Positions 47,289-58,709 of a stretch of DNA of 64,000 bases are shown in pieces. The notes beneath the pieces are model-generated. The model was not told the origin of the DNA. It saw nothing but the letters and a program-made list of their open reading frames with translations, and made no database searches. The position numbers and the translations under genes are program-made. How positions within the stretch are numbered: the first letter of the stretch is position 1; every line of letters begins with the position of its first letter. Source of the DNA: Rhypophila decipiens (taxonomy: Eukaryota; Ascomycota; Sordariomycetes; Sordariales; Naviculisporaceae); contig MU858119.1 in NCBI GenBank assembly GCA_033297075.1, positions 1 to 64,000 on the forward strand. The letters run 5' to 3'.

Positions 47289-50200
47289 ATGAGGACCCAG
47301 GCTCATCAGCGCATGCCAGTCGACCGCGATCGCGACGGCAAGCTTGATCAAACCTCGGCCTCGGCCTCCGTTCGGTCCTCGTCCCGACTCCCGTCTGCCT
47401 CGCGAGTCCCCGGCCCGGCCGCCGCTTCCTTACCTGTGCCGGCGAGGACGCCTTCTGTTATTGTGTCCGAGGGGACCTTTCTCATCTTCGACGACGCATC
47501 GATCGGGAACGGCCGAGATTCTTTCTCCTCCATTATCGACGACCCGTTCTTTGCCCGGTTTGACGCTCCTCGCACCCCCAGCCCGCTAGCAAGCAGTGCG
47601 CCCCCTCGCAATGAGCCGAAACTGCTGCTATTTCCTCCCCGTAAAGAGTCTTTGAGCGATCAAAACCCAACGCCTTGGGTAAGATAAAATTTCTGGCTTC
47701 TTTACTCTGGATACGGGAAGAGCATAAGAATAGTGGAGCGGCAGGGTCGAGAAGGAGGCTGGCAGAAGGGCAAGGGCAGCTACTGACCGTGAGACGCCCG
47801 TTTTTAGTTTGAACGCTCCTCCCAGAAAGCAATGGAGACGGTCAACATTGCCGTGATTGGCGCAGATGGCGTGGGCAAGTCGGCTTTTATCCAGCGTGCC
47901 CTCAGTCTATCTCGCCCCCCCGGCTTGAATGTCACAACTGTGCGGCTGGATGTCGACGGTGTCTTATACCTGGTAACCATCGTCGAGCTCGACATTGAAG
48001 GCTTTGATGTGAATCCCGACCTCCCAATACAATGGCCAAAGCAAATCAACGGTCACATGGTGCCCCGCATGGACGGTGCCATGATACTGTACGATGTGAT
48101 GAACAGGGAGAGCATAAGGGACCTGCCCCAGACAATGTGTGAGTAGCCCACCTGGTTCGCGGCGACTTTTGCTGGGGTCTGACTGTTTAATCTCGTAATC
48201 GTGGTGTAGCTTCTCTGGCAAAGTCGAATCTTCCCACCGGTCTCGTGGCCACAAAATGCGATACCCCTGAAAATCTGCGTCAATTGGACACGATGGGCCT
48301 GGCTCAAACCTTCAGCTCTTGTGTTGTCCATTACAAGACGTCGTCCAACGTGCCTGGAAGTGCTCGGGACTGTTTACAGGCCATGCTTAGGTCCACTCTG
48401 AACCTCCGAAGAGGTAAGAATCACCTGTACTCCTTTTGCCACTGGCTGTGCTTGGTTCACTCAACTCTCACTGGCGCAGAATCGCCGTGCTTAGCGCCTT
48501 GCCACACACGTGGGGAAGCTTGGTGACACTGGGCTGACATCAACCAGGAGTTCCAGAAAAGTCAGAGGGAGCCATGTCCAGGAGGAGAGCCGCCTCGACG
48601 GCAAATCTTGATGCACCGGATGCAAACAACGGACGGCCCCTCAGTCAGCATAGCAAACACAGTAGAGCCAGTTCCGACTTCTCACTTCTTCGAGGCTTTC
48701 CTCCCCCTCCCCAAGACACGTATCACCGTGGACCCATGTCCAGATCTCCAAGACTGGAGTACCAGCTCCAAGGCGCCTACACCAGTCCCAGTGTCAGCTC
48801 CTCGGATGTTCCCAATGATGGCACATCGCAGACGGTATCTAGCATGCTGCGGACTCCAGGTATCAGGCTTGACGGTGGCGCTGAGTCGTTCCTGGATATC
48901 GAGGAATCAGATGCTGAGTCTTATCGATATTCCGATGATATTCCGATTTTGCAACGGAACGACGAGAGTTTCATGGACAGGCCTGCCAAAGCGACAGGTG
49001 TGAGCTTCGACGAATTGGTCGACAGACTTCTGGCACCCAAGATGACGAGAGCAGACCATAATTTTGCCGACATCTTCCTCTGTCTCTACCGCAAGTTCGT
49101 CTCGCCCGGCGATCTCCTTGGGGCAATACTCGCGCGGTTTGAAAGGGTCAAGAACGACAGGTCGGCACAATTCTTAACAAGGATCGAAGTCCAGATGCGG
49201 ATCATCGAGGTTGTCGCAAAGTGGCTTTCGTCGTATCCCGGCGACTTTGCAAGGCCCGCCACAAGGAGGAGGCTAGAAGACCTCATCAAACAGCTCTCGG
49301 GAGAGGCTGTCTTCTCTGCCGCAGCACAGCAGATGAGGGTGAACCTCGAGCAGAGAGTAATCGAGGATGATGACACCGGGTGGGCAAAATCTGATGAGCC
49401 TGCCGAGGACGCGGCTGGCAACAGTCAGACCACGGCCGGTGGAAGAGGTGGGCTAGGGCAAAGGCAGGGTGGGCTTGCCGATTCGATGAGCTCGCTTCAG
49501 CTGGAAGAGGCAAACTTTCATGACCAGGGACGCCCCTCGCAGAGCTCAGAGTCTTCAAGTATGGATCCCCATGCAATAGGCCCAACGCCGGTGAGATTTC
49601 AATTTCACTCGTTCGAGGATTACGAGCGCGAGGCGGCAACCATGGTCCCAACGGCCAAGCTGCCGTTGAACAAGATTCGCTACCATATCTTCATGGACAT
49701 CCAGCCCGAAGACATCGCCGACGAGATCACGCGCATCGACTGGGTCATGTTCAGTTCCATCCGCATTCGCGACCTCGTGAGGCACGTTAGTTTGCCGCTA
49801 GATCAAAAGGAAAAATGCCGCAGCCTGAGAAACGTCAACCGAATGGTGGCGCATTTCAACCATGTGGCCAAGTGGGTGGCCAACATGGTGCTGATCCGCG
49901 ACAAGCCCAAGCACCGTGCGCCCTGTCTGGAGAAGTTTATGATCGTTGCGCTCAAGCTCCGCCAGCTCAACAACTACAATGGGCTGGCAGCTGTGCTCGC
50001 GGGCATCAATGACACTGCGATCCACCGGCTGGCCCAAACAAGGGCTCTCATTTCACCTGACGTACAGAAGCGCTTTATGCGGCTAGTGCTCCTGATGGGT
50101 ACTCAAAAGAGCCATTTTGCGTACAGGCTTGCATGGGAAAACTCTCCCTTGCCCCGAATTCCTTTTATGCCTCTGCACCGCCGCGATTTGGTGTCAGCTG

Positions 50201-50551
50201 AGGAGGGAAGCAGGACACTGGTTGGGCCCAACGGTGACCGTATAAACTGGAAGAAGTTCGAGGTCCTGGGAGAGATTCTACTCCCCATCATGAAGAGCCA
50301 AGGGCAGCCCTACCCGAATCTACATCAGCACGAGTTGAGTAGAGGTTTGATTTTGGATTGCCGCATCGATACGGATGACGAGGTAAGACATTCACAGGGG
50401 GCCCCAGATGTCAACACAAGTCTTTGGGCAAAGCTGACAGAGACCTTCTCAACCATCGCAGGATCTGTATCAACTCAGTCTTCTAAAAGAGCCTAATTCG
50501 GGTGGTGCAGCCGAGTCTAGCAAGAAGAAATTCCCCTGGTTACCCAAATAA
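47289..50551 (+). CDS. Ras guanine-nucleotide exchange factor with N-terminal Ras-like domain
   Basis: Catalyses GDP/GTP exchange on a Ras-family GTPase at membranes. Five exons: 47289-47678, 47808-48138, 48210-48413, 48548-50382 and 50462-50551, all frame-keeping, give 949 residues. Residues 1-138 are low complexity. A Ras-like G domain follows: P-loop GADGVGKS at 148-155, LDIEG (192-195 are DIEG) in the DxxG position, and TKCD at 255-258 in the NKxD position. A Ser-rich linker follows. The RasGEF N-terminal domain begins near residue 461 (SFDELVDRLLAPKM) and the catalytic CDC25-type domain covers about 655-935, with FMIVALKLRQLNNYNGLAAV and LPRIPFMPLHRRDL among its segments. The tail after the last intron, DLYQLSLLKEP, fits the family end. 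Some G-domain motifs differ from active Ras, so that part may bind nucleotide weakly or act as a docking domain; this is inference. Confidence 0.9.
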
Positions 50552-53500
50552 TTAGGCAACATGGTCAAGACAGGCCAGCTGAACCTGACTGACCCCTCTG
50601 GAACTCGGGTTGCGACCCAGGTGAGGTGCCTTGTCGTCGGTTTTCTCTCCATCGGGGAAGTCTATCTGGTCCGAACAACGAGACCGGGCAGACTTTGTAC
50701 CCAAAATGAATGTCCGAGACTCCAACCACCTGAAATGGGCATATGGGCATTCTCTCACCATGGCTGGTCAAGTGTAATGGCGATGCTAGGTCGGCAATCT
50801 CGGTTGCCCCTGACTTTTGACAACCGGCACTTTACATCATTGCTTGTGTTGCATCATTATCACAGCACACTACTTACGGTGAGACGGAAATGGACGGCAA
50901 GGTAATGGACCAGTAAGCGGATGAGCTCAACGCTGACAGCATCCCTGTTCTTTCTCTTTCTCTTTCTTATTTTCTTGCTGGATATGATAAACAGGAGCTG
51001 GTTCAAACCATCTCATGTAATGACGAACGTATATTGGATATGAAAGAGAGAAGGGGGAAGAAATGACGAGGCAGACTTAATATAATTAATTCAGAGTTTC
51101 TTTCGGGTGGACACTTGTGGACGAGTCCCGGAAAGCACCTCGGTAATTTAGCTAATATCTAAGCTCATATTTGGGGCTCTGAAATAGTAATTTGGGCCTG
51201 TCTCTGGCAGCCTTACTCATCAGGGTCATCAACTTCGGTATAGTTTCGAAAACATTTTGCAGAGTTTGGCTTTTCCGTGCCGAGTACCGCCATACCACGA
51301 GACACGGCACACCCTCTGATATTGCAGCCCATGTTGTTGCCGTGAACTTTGTCCTCACCCAAGTAAGGTCAGCTTAGATGTTTCCTCCCGGCATCTAGAG
51401 CCGTGATAGCCACCCATCCACGCTGTAATCGATTAGTTTGTTCACAGGCTGTCCTTCCAGGGTTGTTGCACTGATGCAAATCGCCAATGGTCAGAACAGC
51501 TTGACTCAGTGACCGAATAGGTCTAGTATGGGAGATACACATGCAGTGACGACCAGATCGGGACAGATGTGGTTTTTACAATGTGGCGGTCCCTGATCAC
51601 CAACTGCATGTCAACAGCCACCCATCGAGATCGACAAAGGGTCTTCTCGCTGGCTCGCACAGCAGAAACCAAACCGGCCAAAGAAGTTGTCCAACCACTT
51701 ACTACTCTTTCTCTTCCAAGTCCTTGCGGTGAACAACTAGCAGCTTGCTTCGTCCATGAAGGACGATGGAACAAGAATCTGAAACACGGAGAAAGAACGT
51801 GGGCTTTCGGAATCGAAAACAAGCAACACAGAGGGAGGACACCCTACCCGCTGTTTTTGTCACAAAGAAAGGGGTAACACAACCATTGAGCTTGGAATCT
51901 ACAGCACACGCACCACACACGTTACAAAGATGCACAAGAACCAGACCCTGGATGTGTAAAGATTACAGATCATTGTCCTTCCCGCAAAGTCCAACTTTCA
52001 GTACATGTATGGAAAGTGTCGGCAGGGCAGTATTTGTGAGGAACGGACCCTATATACCGAGGGGACCGTGACACAGAAACACAGGTCGATCGAGATGAAA
52101 AGTCCATTCATAACAAGACCCTGACCTTGATCTCACATATATGCACAGCTATGTCGATACAAAGAGTTAGACTCTGGATTATATTTGAGCGCAAGGACCA
52201 CGCCGCGGTTAGTCTGTATCCGCCTGTGCGATCCAAGATGGATGGTTTGGCTTACGAAGACCATTAGCATACACCGTGGGATTTTCATGTGTGTTTACTG
52301 AAAGATATTCACCTTTGTGAGCACCTGAACATGCGGCGTCTTGAAACACCCAAAAAGAAAAACACCATGAGCTGAACATAGGGGTCCTAGAAAGGTGCTG
52401 GTTCCAGCACCTGACAAACGGAAATCAGCCTCAGTTTGCCTGAGTATGTCCTCATGATTACTGATGAATGCCAGAAGCTCGCATTGATTCCTTCGTTGTG
52501 TTACCTATGTTTACATCCAGGACTTGTCGGCCCCCACCGCTTGCCCAATATCTCAAACAGTAGCAGGCCTACACTTACAACTTGTACCACTAATATTTCG
52601 GAAATCACTGCAATATCGAGACGTGAGATGCCCTCTTTGTCTGAGCCGCACATATGCAGAGAGCAAGAGAATCCACTCACCGACTCAATGGCCCAATACC
52701 GTGACCATGAGCGCTCCTCGTTTCCCTTCAAGGCAGCGGAAGGTAAGTTGGATTTAGGCCCAGCAAAACGTGCTCTCGAGGAGGATTTTACAACCCACCA
52801 TCGATTAAGGAACCCCTGGGTGGTATCTAATGATTCAAGGGTCCAAGAAATATTCCAACAAACAGTTGTCACGCCGTGTCCGTGGTTAGGGACCGAGAGA
52901 CAGAACGATAGACACGAGGTCTGGATACCACCTGTATCATGGTAGCACACCGCGAGGCAAGCCACTCTGTTACTCGCGTATATTAATGTGCAAAGACAGA
53001 TCGAGGTGAGAGTTCTCGCTGAGTAGCAGAGAAGAGAATTCGATATCGAGGCCACAGTCCTAACCAGGATGGGATATTGCAAATCACCATCACCGTCGTA
53101 CATCATCATGGCAGGGTATTCCTGTGCGGTGCCCAGAAGCCCTCTCACTCTGTATTACACCAGGTACAGAATATTTTAGTTTACTTGATTAACATCAAGG
53201 GTCCGAAGAAAGACGAAAATATCGTGAACACGAAAGACCCATATGGACTCAACCACTGCTCAACCTAAGGTACCTACCTACCTGCCTGCCTGCCCAGGAA
53301 GATATCCAAACGGAATCCACGCACCGTTACCGTTTGACTACAGGAAAGTACATGGCCGATTCAAGTCCGCATCGGGGGTTCCATTATCGTTAGCTATTGT
53401 ACAATATTTGTTTGTCTGCCGGCTGGGTTCAGCCAGCTAGTTGCCGTGTCACTCATCAGAGGCCAGCTGAAGTCCAATATCTTTGTCATTCATTGTGATT

Positions 53501-54003
53501 TGCCAGACAAACATGGAGCTAGTCATACTGATGCATATTAGAAAAAAGAAGGAAAGCTAGCTTTCTTCGTTACTTTCTTCACATATGTGACATACTAGTG
53601 TACGAGAATCTATGATTAGTTGAACAGAACGGAGATATATCAATCCATCCATCAGAGAAAGAGAAAGAAAAGCAAAAGGGCCTAGATCTGCTTCCCCATC
53701 CTGCAAAGCAGATCAATCCATCTAGACCCGAGACTAGACCCTGAAGATCTTGTCCATCCTCGGACCAGGCACTTGCCATTTTATCCCAGTGTGACCACCT
53801 GTGTGTCTGGACTGCTTTGGACCCTTTACTGGTTGCATCACGGATGTACGGATATCGGTATATAATTCCGACACAGAGTAAAGAATGCGGGGTGAAACCG
53901 TGAGAGGAGAAAAAGACGAATCTAGATACTGAACCGTTGCACCGAATAGGATAAAATACTGTAATACTAATGCCGGGTTGATCATCCATCTCTCACTAGC
54001 TAG
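50552..54003. other. Gene-poor region, first part
   Basis: The frame at 52501-53148 (-) has 215 codons but no recognised content and overlaps a similar frame on the other strand. A short CTACC/TGCC microsatellite lies at about 53270-53296. Nothing else could be supported. Confidence 0.4.
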
Positions 54004-54117
54004 CCGACTATGAGGATTTGTGATGTGTGTTGCAGCAGTGTCGACAACCAGATGACATGTCCGACTATGAGGATTTGTGATGTGTGTTGCAGCAGTGTCG
54101 ACAACCAGACGACATGT
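54004..54117. repeat. 57-bp tandem duplication
   Basis: 54004-54060 is repeated directly as 54061-54117, each starting CCGACTATGAGG, with a single T/C difference near the end. It is not in a supported gene. Confidence 0.85.
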
Positions 54118-54626
54118 TGAGGAAAGGATACACGGAACGGGGGGCAGGGGCTACGGATATAATCCACAATAATATTAGTGAGGAGAAGGGGGGAGACTTT
54201 AACACGTAATGATACAGATTCCAGGTTGGGGGGGTCTTGGGGCATCACATTTCAACTTCTTTCTCGTATGTGATATTGGCAGCCATGCGGGGGACTCGGG
54301 GGAGGTCACAGAAAACGTGACTTGATGGTAATGTGCCCTGACGTGGGATTGGGTCTCCTGAGGAGGTCTGGTGGGGGGTTCATGCTCCCTCCCACTCGTC
54401 CATCCAAAGGTGCCTCCTTGCCGCCCATCACCCTCTTGTCGTTTCTCTTAATTATCCGAAGTGTGGGATTCAACAGTGATGTGCTTGATGCTACGGTATG
54501 CTGTTGATCGAAAGGACACTCCTGTCGGTAGGGTCTTTCTGCTTCCTTCACATTAAAGCGTGAATGGCTGGTGCCAAGGCTGATCAACAGCAAAATGAAA
54601 CAAGAAACGCAGACTGGCAAAAAAGA

Positions 54627-54661
54627 TGCCCCCGAGCGGATTTGAACCGCTGACCTCGGGT
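54627..54661 (-). pseudogene. 3' half of a tRNA gene, truncated
   Basis: On the minus strand there is a variable-loop-like AGGTC, a perfectly paired T arm (AGCGG, loop ATTTGAA's complement TTCAAAT, CCGCT), then CGGGGGC and a discriminator A. The loop matches the B-box consensus GGTTCRA. No matching 5' acceptor strand GCCCCCG, D arm or anticodon stem was found in the next 150 bp upstream. It is best read as a tRNA remnant; amino-acid identity cannot be given. Confidence 0.55.
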
Positions 54662-57600
54662 GGCTTGAGGTTGTTTCTTCGAGCCTAGGTTGCTGACAGG
54701 GCCGGATGTAGGAAATACCTGAAACCGATCTAGGTACAGATAGTCACCTCCCCATCAGATAACATTGGGCAGACAGTCTGGCATTGATAGTGGGAGGATG
54801 ATTGTATCGGCTCCATCTCAACGCCGTTTCCGAGGAACACGAGTGCGATGCTCGGCCGTGTTGTGTGCCCAAGAAACCGACAAGCATGATCATGAATAGT
54901 CCCCTATGCAAATCGCAGTTGGGGTCAGTTACGACAGCCCCAAAAGGGCCATATCGAGCTGGGAAAAGACGCTCGAGGACTTTTGCTGAAACCAAACATT
55001 TGTTTGTTTTCAGTGACATCAAGGGCCGGGGCAGAGGAGTTTGATATCCCGAGATCCGGGGATCCGTGGATCCGCGCCGATGCCCCACTGCTCCGTGAGT
55101 GTCCACTTTCGGCCGGCTCCGGGAGTCTCGGTCTGTGTCACATCATCGGCCCGGCATTTTGCCAGAGTGCAGCAAGCCAGATTTGCGAGGATATGCTGCA
55201 CTCGTCGGTCTTGGTTAAAGGACCGGCAACAAGTGGGTGGCCCCCAAACCCCATGCTGCCTTGAGCAACCACACGTGTCATTGTGAAGATGCTTGGTTTG
55301 TATCCGTAGCTTACGGATAGTTCAAGCATCATCCCGACCTTTGGTCTCGGGGGACCAATAACAACGTAGAGAGGCGACACGGTGAGTTGAGTGGCATCTC
55401 GATGAAGGTGAGGTAACCCTCGTTTAGCTGCAAACGGAACCAGCTGCGGTGAATCCCTTGGGAAACGGTGAATGCGGGATTTGAAGGATGGCATTCTGGC
55501 AATTCGAATTCACAGAATCCTCGGCGTGGGGTGATGGAGGAGGCATTTGGGGATATTTCCTGCACAATGTGATTGAACTTACAATGCGGTAAACTCAGTC
55601 CAAAGTACAGGATTTCAAGCATGTGATGACCACAGTCCAGCCTCATTGTCCAGTTTTATTTTTATCACCTGTCAATCTCGAAGCACTTTACAAGTAGAAC
55701 CCGCTCTCGGGTTCTCACCATCTTATCAGCTAGGGTTTCCGTCCCAGGAAAGAAGGACCCCCTGGTGATCGGGTAGTCGATTTTGTAGAGGTGCACCGAG
55801 CAGCTGGAAGCCCACGTTTCTTGCAAGTTCCAGGGCTCCTCCTTCCCAGTTTGGAGGAACCAAAATCGTAACATTGCGATAGCAAAACGTTGCACTCAGA
55901 GCACCCTGTTCAGGAGGTTGTGTGAAGTTATGAACTGTGAATGTGAAGCCTTTGTCACGGGGAAAGCGGCACCCCCAACCACCCCCACTGCCCATCGCAC
56001 TCGACTTCCTACACCAGAAGGAGCTGAGATTGGGAGGGGAGCGCCCTGGTTAAAAACACCCCACGTTGACATCAGTTTGGGCAAGTGACAAGATTGACAC
56101 CCCGGGAAGCGCCATTTTGACCATGGAGATCAGTATCAAGAGCAAAACTCCGGTGCCCCGGTAAGAGAAAGGAGGTTGGATTATTTTCGCGCGACGGGAG
56201 TCGCTTTCTTTTTCCCAGTATCCGTACGCGCAGTTTAACATTGGAATTCTTCGTGTGCGACGTCGATGCGCGATCCGTAGCGCGCACTAGAGTAAAATGG
56301 AATTGGGCCTTCTTTCCAAAATACATAACAATATTCTTTGAGTTTTCCCAAACGAAACTACCGAAAAGGCATTGACCGCTCTGGAAATTACCGACCAAGA
56401 CCGAATCGTGCTAACCTGGAAATGGATCGCTTGGATGGTGAAATTTCCTTACGTCCCAAGTTCAACCGGGAGCTGACCCGGCGCGTTTCTCGCCCTGGCC
56501 CGGAAGTTGAGCCGTACCCTGGAAAGCCTGGATGTTCTAACGCTTTTTATGCTATAGCTCTCCATCCGGGTGTGCAATCCGCCAGAAAGTCTGAGAGGAC
56601 CCCGGACTTCTGGACACATTTCGGAAGGCGCTTCTTTCTGTTCTCCACGATCCGGGAATGACCGTCCTCCTGGGTCTGCCTTGACCTGGCAACCCGAGAT
56701 GAAGGGACAGGTAGGTATTCGCAGAGACGCAGACTTTTTCCACAAGATTCGAAAACGGAGCCTTCTACACTACCATGGTTCAGGGACCGGGCCTCAAAGC
56801 TGTCGGGCATTACGCTGAACCAAGGTTGGTAGTAACTGTGCTAGTGAGCGTTTCATTAACATTGTCCAAAGAAGAGCCGTTGCGACGTCTTTGTCCTTTT
56901 ACACTGGTTTGTGTTCTCAGGGCAAGGCTCATGCTGTCAAAGTCATTACATAGAAGGAGTAAACAAAAGCAAGTTTAGGACAATGGAGGAAACGCCACAA
57001 AATTCCACCAGTCTGGTTTAACTGTCCTGTCCCCCAACATTCACTGGTCCCTGCACCCCCATGTTTCACCCCATGTTTGTCCCCAAAATCGCCGGACTCC
57101 AATCCTATTGGCAGACGCGAAAGAAGTTCTTTGCTTCTTTCCATGGTTGGGCCAATGCTACCGCACACCGCGTGCACACCTTTTCCCGAAATGAACGTTA
57201 CCAGTCAGAGCGGCCAAGGTCCGAGCTCGCACCCAAACACAGCCTGCTCCTCGGGCTGTCTTTCTCGATTTTCTCCAGACTGGACTTTTCCATCATACTT
57301 GTTGGACTTGTGAGAGCCACCGAATTTTTTTTGTTACGGAGCTTCGTATCCCTATAGCTCTCCACCAGAAGAGGAAATGTTTCCATGGCGCCCTTCTACA
57401 CGTAGCACGACCAGACTCGTCGCTCCCTTCATTTCTTCTTGTTTTTCCTTCCCGCTAAACTTGAGCATGGTCTCGTACGGGCGTGGAGTCGCCCAGAGTT
57501 CAAGAGGGTGCGGGCGTCGCGGGGGAGAAACGCCTGGCTGCCAGGATCGCAATAAGCTTTGACCCTAGACAGCGGGATCGAACCTTCCGCTCCCCACCTC

Positions 57601-58507
57601 CACTCCTTCCCCGACAGCCCGTCAGCCCGTTTTGCAGCATGTCGGACTCCGTTTTCTCCCTCGTTCGCCGAGCTGTACCCCAAAACGGTGAGATCCCTGA
57701 CAGGCAAAGTTCTAATTTGGGTTTACGGCCGGCAGATTGATTGGGATTCCCCGGATGGCTTTTCCCAAGTTTTCCCAAGCAACGCTTTTTTGTCCCAGAG
57801 ATTTCAAGGCGGTGAGGAAGGATCTAGGAATCACTAACCACTGACACCCCTTTCCATTCTGAGTCGGCTTTAGTTTGCTGCAGGTTTAACACATCAACAA
57901 CTCATTTGATTTCTTGTAGTTTGTCCCGGACGCCGACATTCGGAACGCAAGGAAAGGAGCATTTGCGTAGAAACCTGTTTCGGACGGCCAGTCCCTCAAC
58001 GAAATCTCAAGTAAGAAAACAGGAATGAGCAAGCGATGCAAGCGTCCTTCGGTTTCTTGCTTTTTACTTTGTTTGCGACAGGCCTTGCTTTTGGCGCGTT
58101 CCTCCGGGTGACAAAGTGGTCGGTCCTTTTTCTTGCCAGCAGGAATGCACTAGATATGACGAGAACTACACCAACGGCCACAGTCCGTACAAAACTTGGA
58201 AGAGCAAACTTTGGGCATCATTGATCAAAAGTCATGATGTTTCTTCTGTCATATTGCCAACTCAGCCAACGACAAACTCAATCGAGCAATCATGAACCGA
58301 TGAGTCCGATTACATACAGTACAAGCAAACCAGCTCCGATGAGTCCGATCAAACATCGACGCATACACAAATATTGAAGTGGTCGGAGGGATGGGAAACT
58401 GCATTCGGACAATTTCCACTTATGAGGTCTTCTCGTACCCTTTTCCAGTCCACATTCCACAAATACACCGCCGACGAACAGCGTTTCGTTCTCTACGAAA
58501 CCATATA
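54662..58507. other. Gene-poor region, second part
   Basis: Many short open frames on both strands, none with recognisable products. Two copies of CCGATGAGTCCGAT lie near 58298 and 58336. No RNA gene was supported. Confidence 0.4.
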
Positions 58508-58707
58508 CCGCCTACTTTCGTTCAATTCATATTACGCTAAGGCTTAATAGGGCTTAGTCGCCAGCCCGCTGCAAGTGTTCTGGGACTTCAGCTGTACCCA
58601 ATGGATCACGGCTGGCAGCTGCCTCGTTGGTCTTCGCCCTTGGAAAGGACTGGGCAACCAAACCACGTTAGGCCTTAGCGTAATATGAATTGAACGAAAG
58701 TAGGCGG
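58508..58707. mobile_element. 200-bp MITE with perfect 36-bp inverted ends
   Basis: The left arm 58508-58543, starting CCGCCTACTTTCG, is the reverse complement of about 58672-58707, and the match continues a few bases inward with one T/C difference. TA flanks both ends (58506-58507 and 58708-58709). No coding capacity. The arm sequence is unrelated to the MITEs at 13528 and 45001. Confidence 0.8.
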
Positions 58708-58709
58708 TA

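Noticed and set aside
52501..53148. 215-codon minus-strand open frame
   Set aside because: Cysteine- and serine-rich random-looking product, overlapped by an equally good frame on the other strand, no family resemblance and no upstream promoter signal.
57570..57595. B-box-like GGTTCGATCCC on the minus strand
   Set aside because: The flanking bases do not form a T-arm stem and no other tRNA part is nearby.
58290..58355. Hammerhead-like core CCGATGAGTCC, present twice
   Set aside because: The required stem II partner GGAC followed by GAAA is absent, so it is only a short direct repeat.
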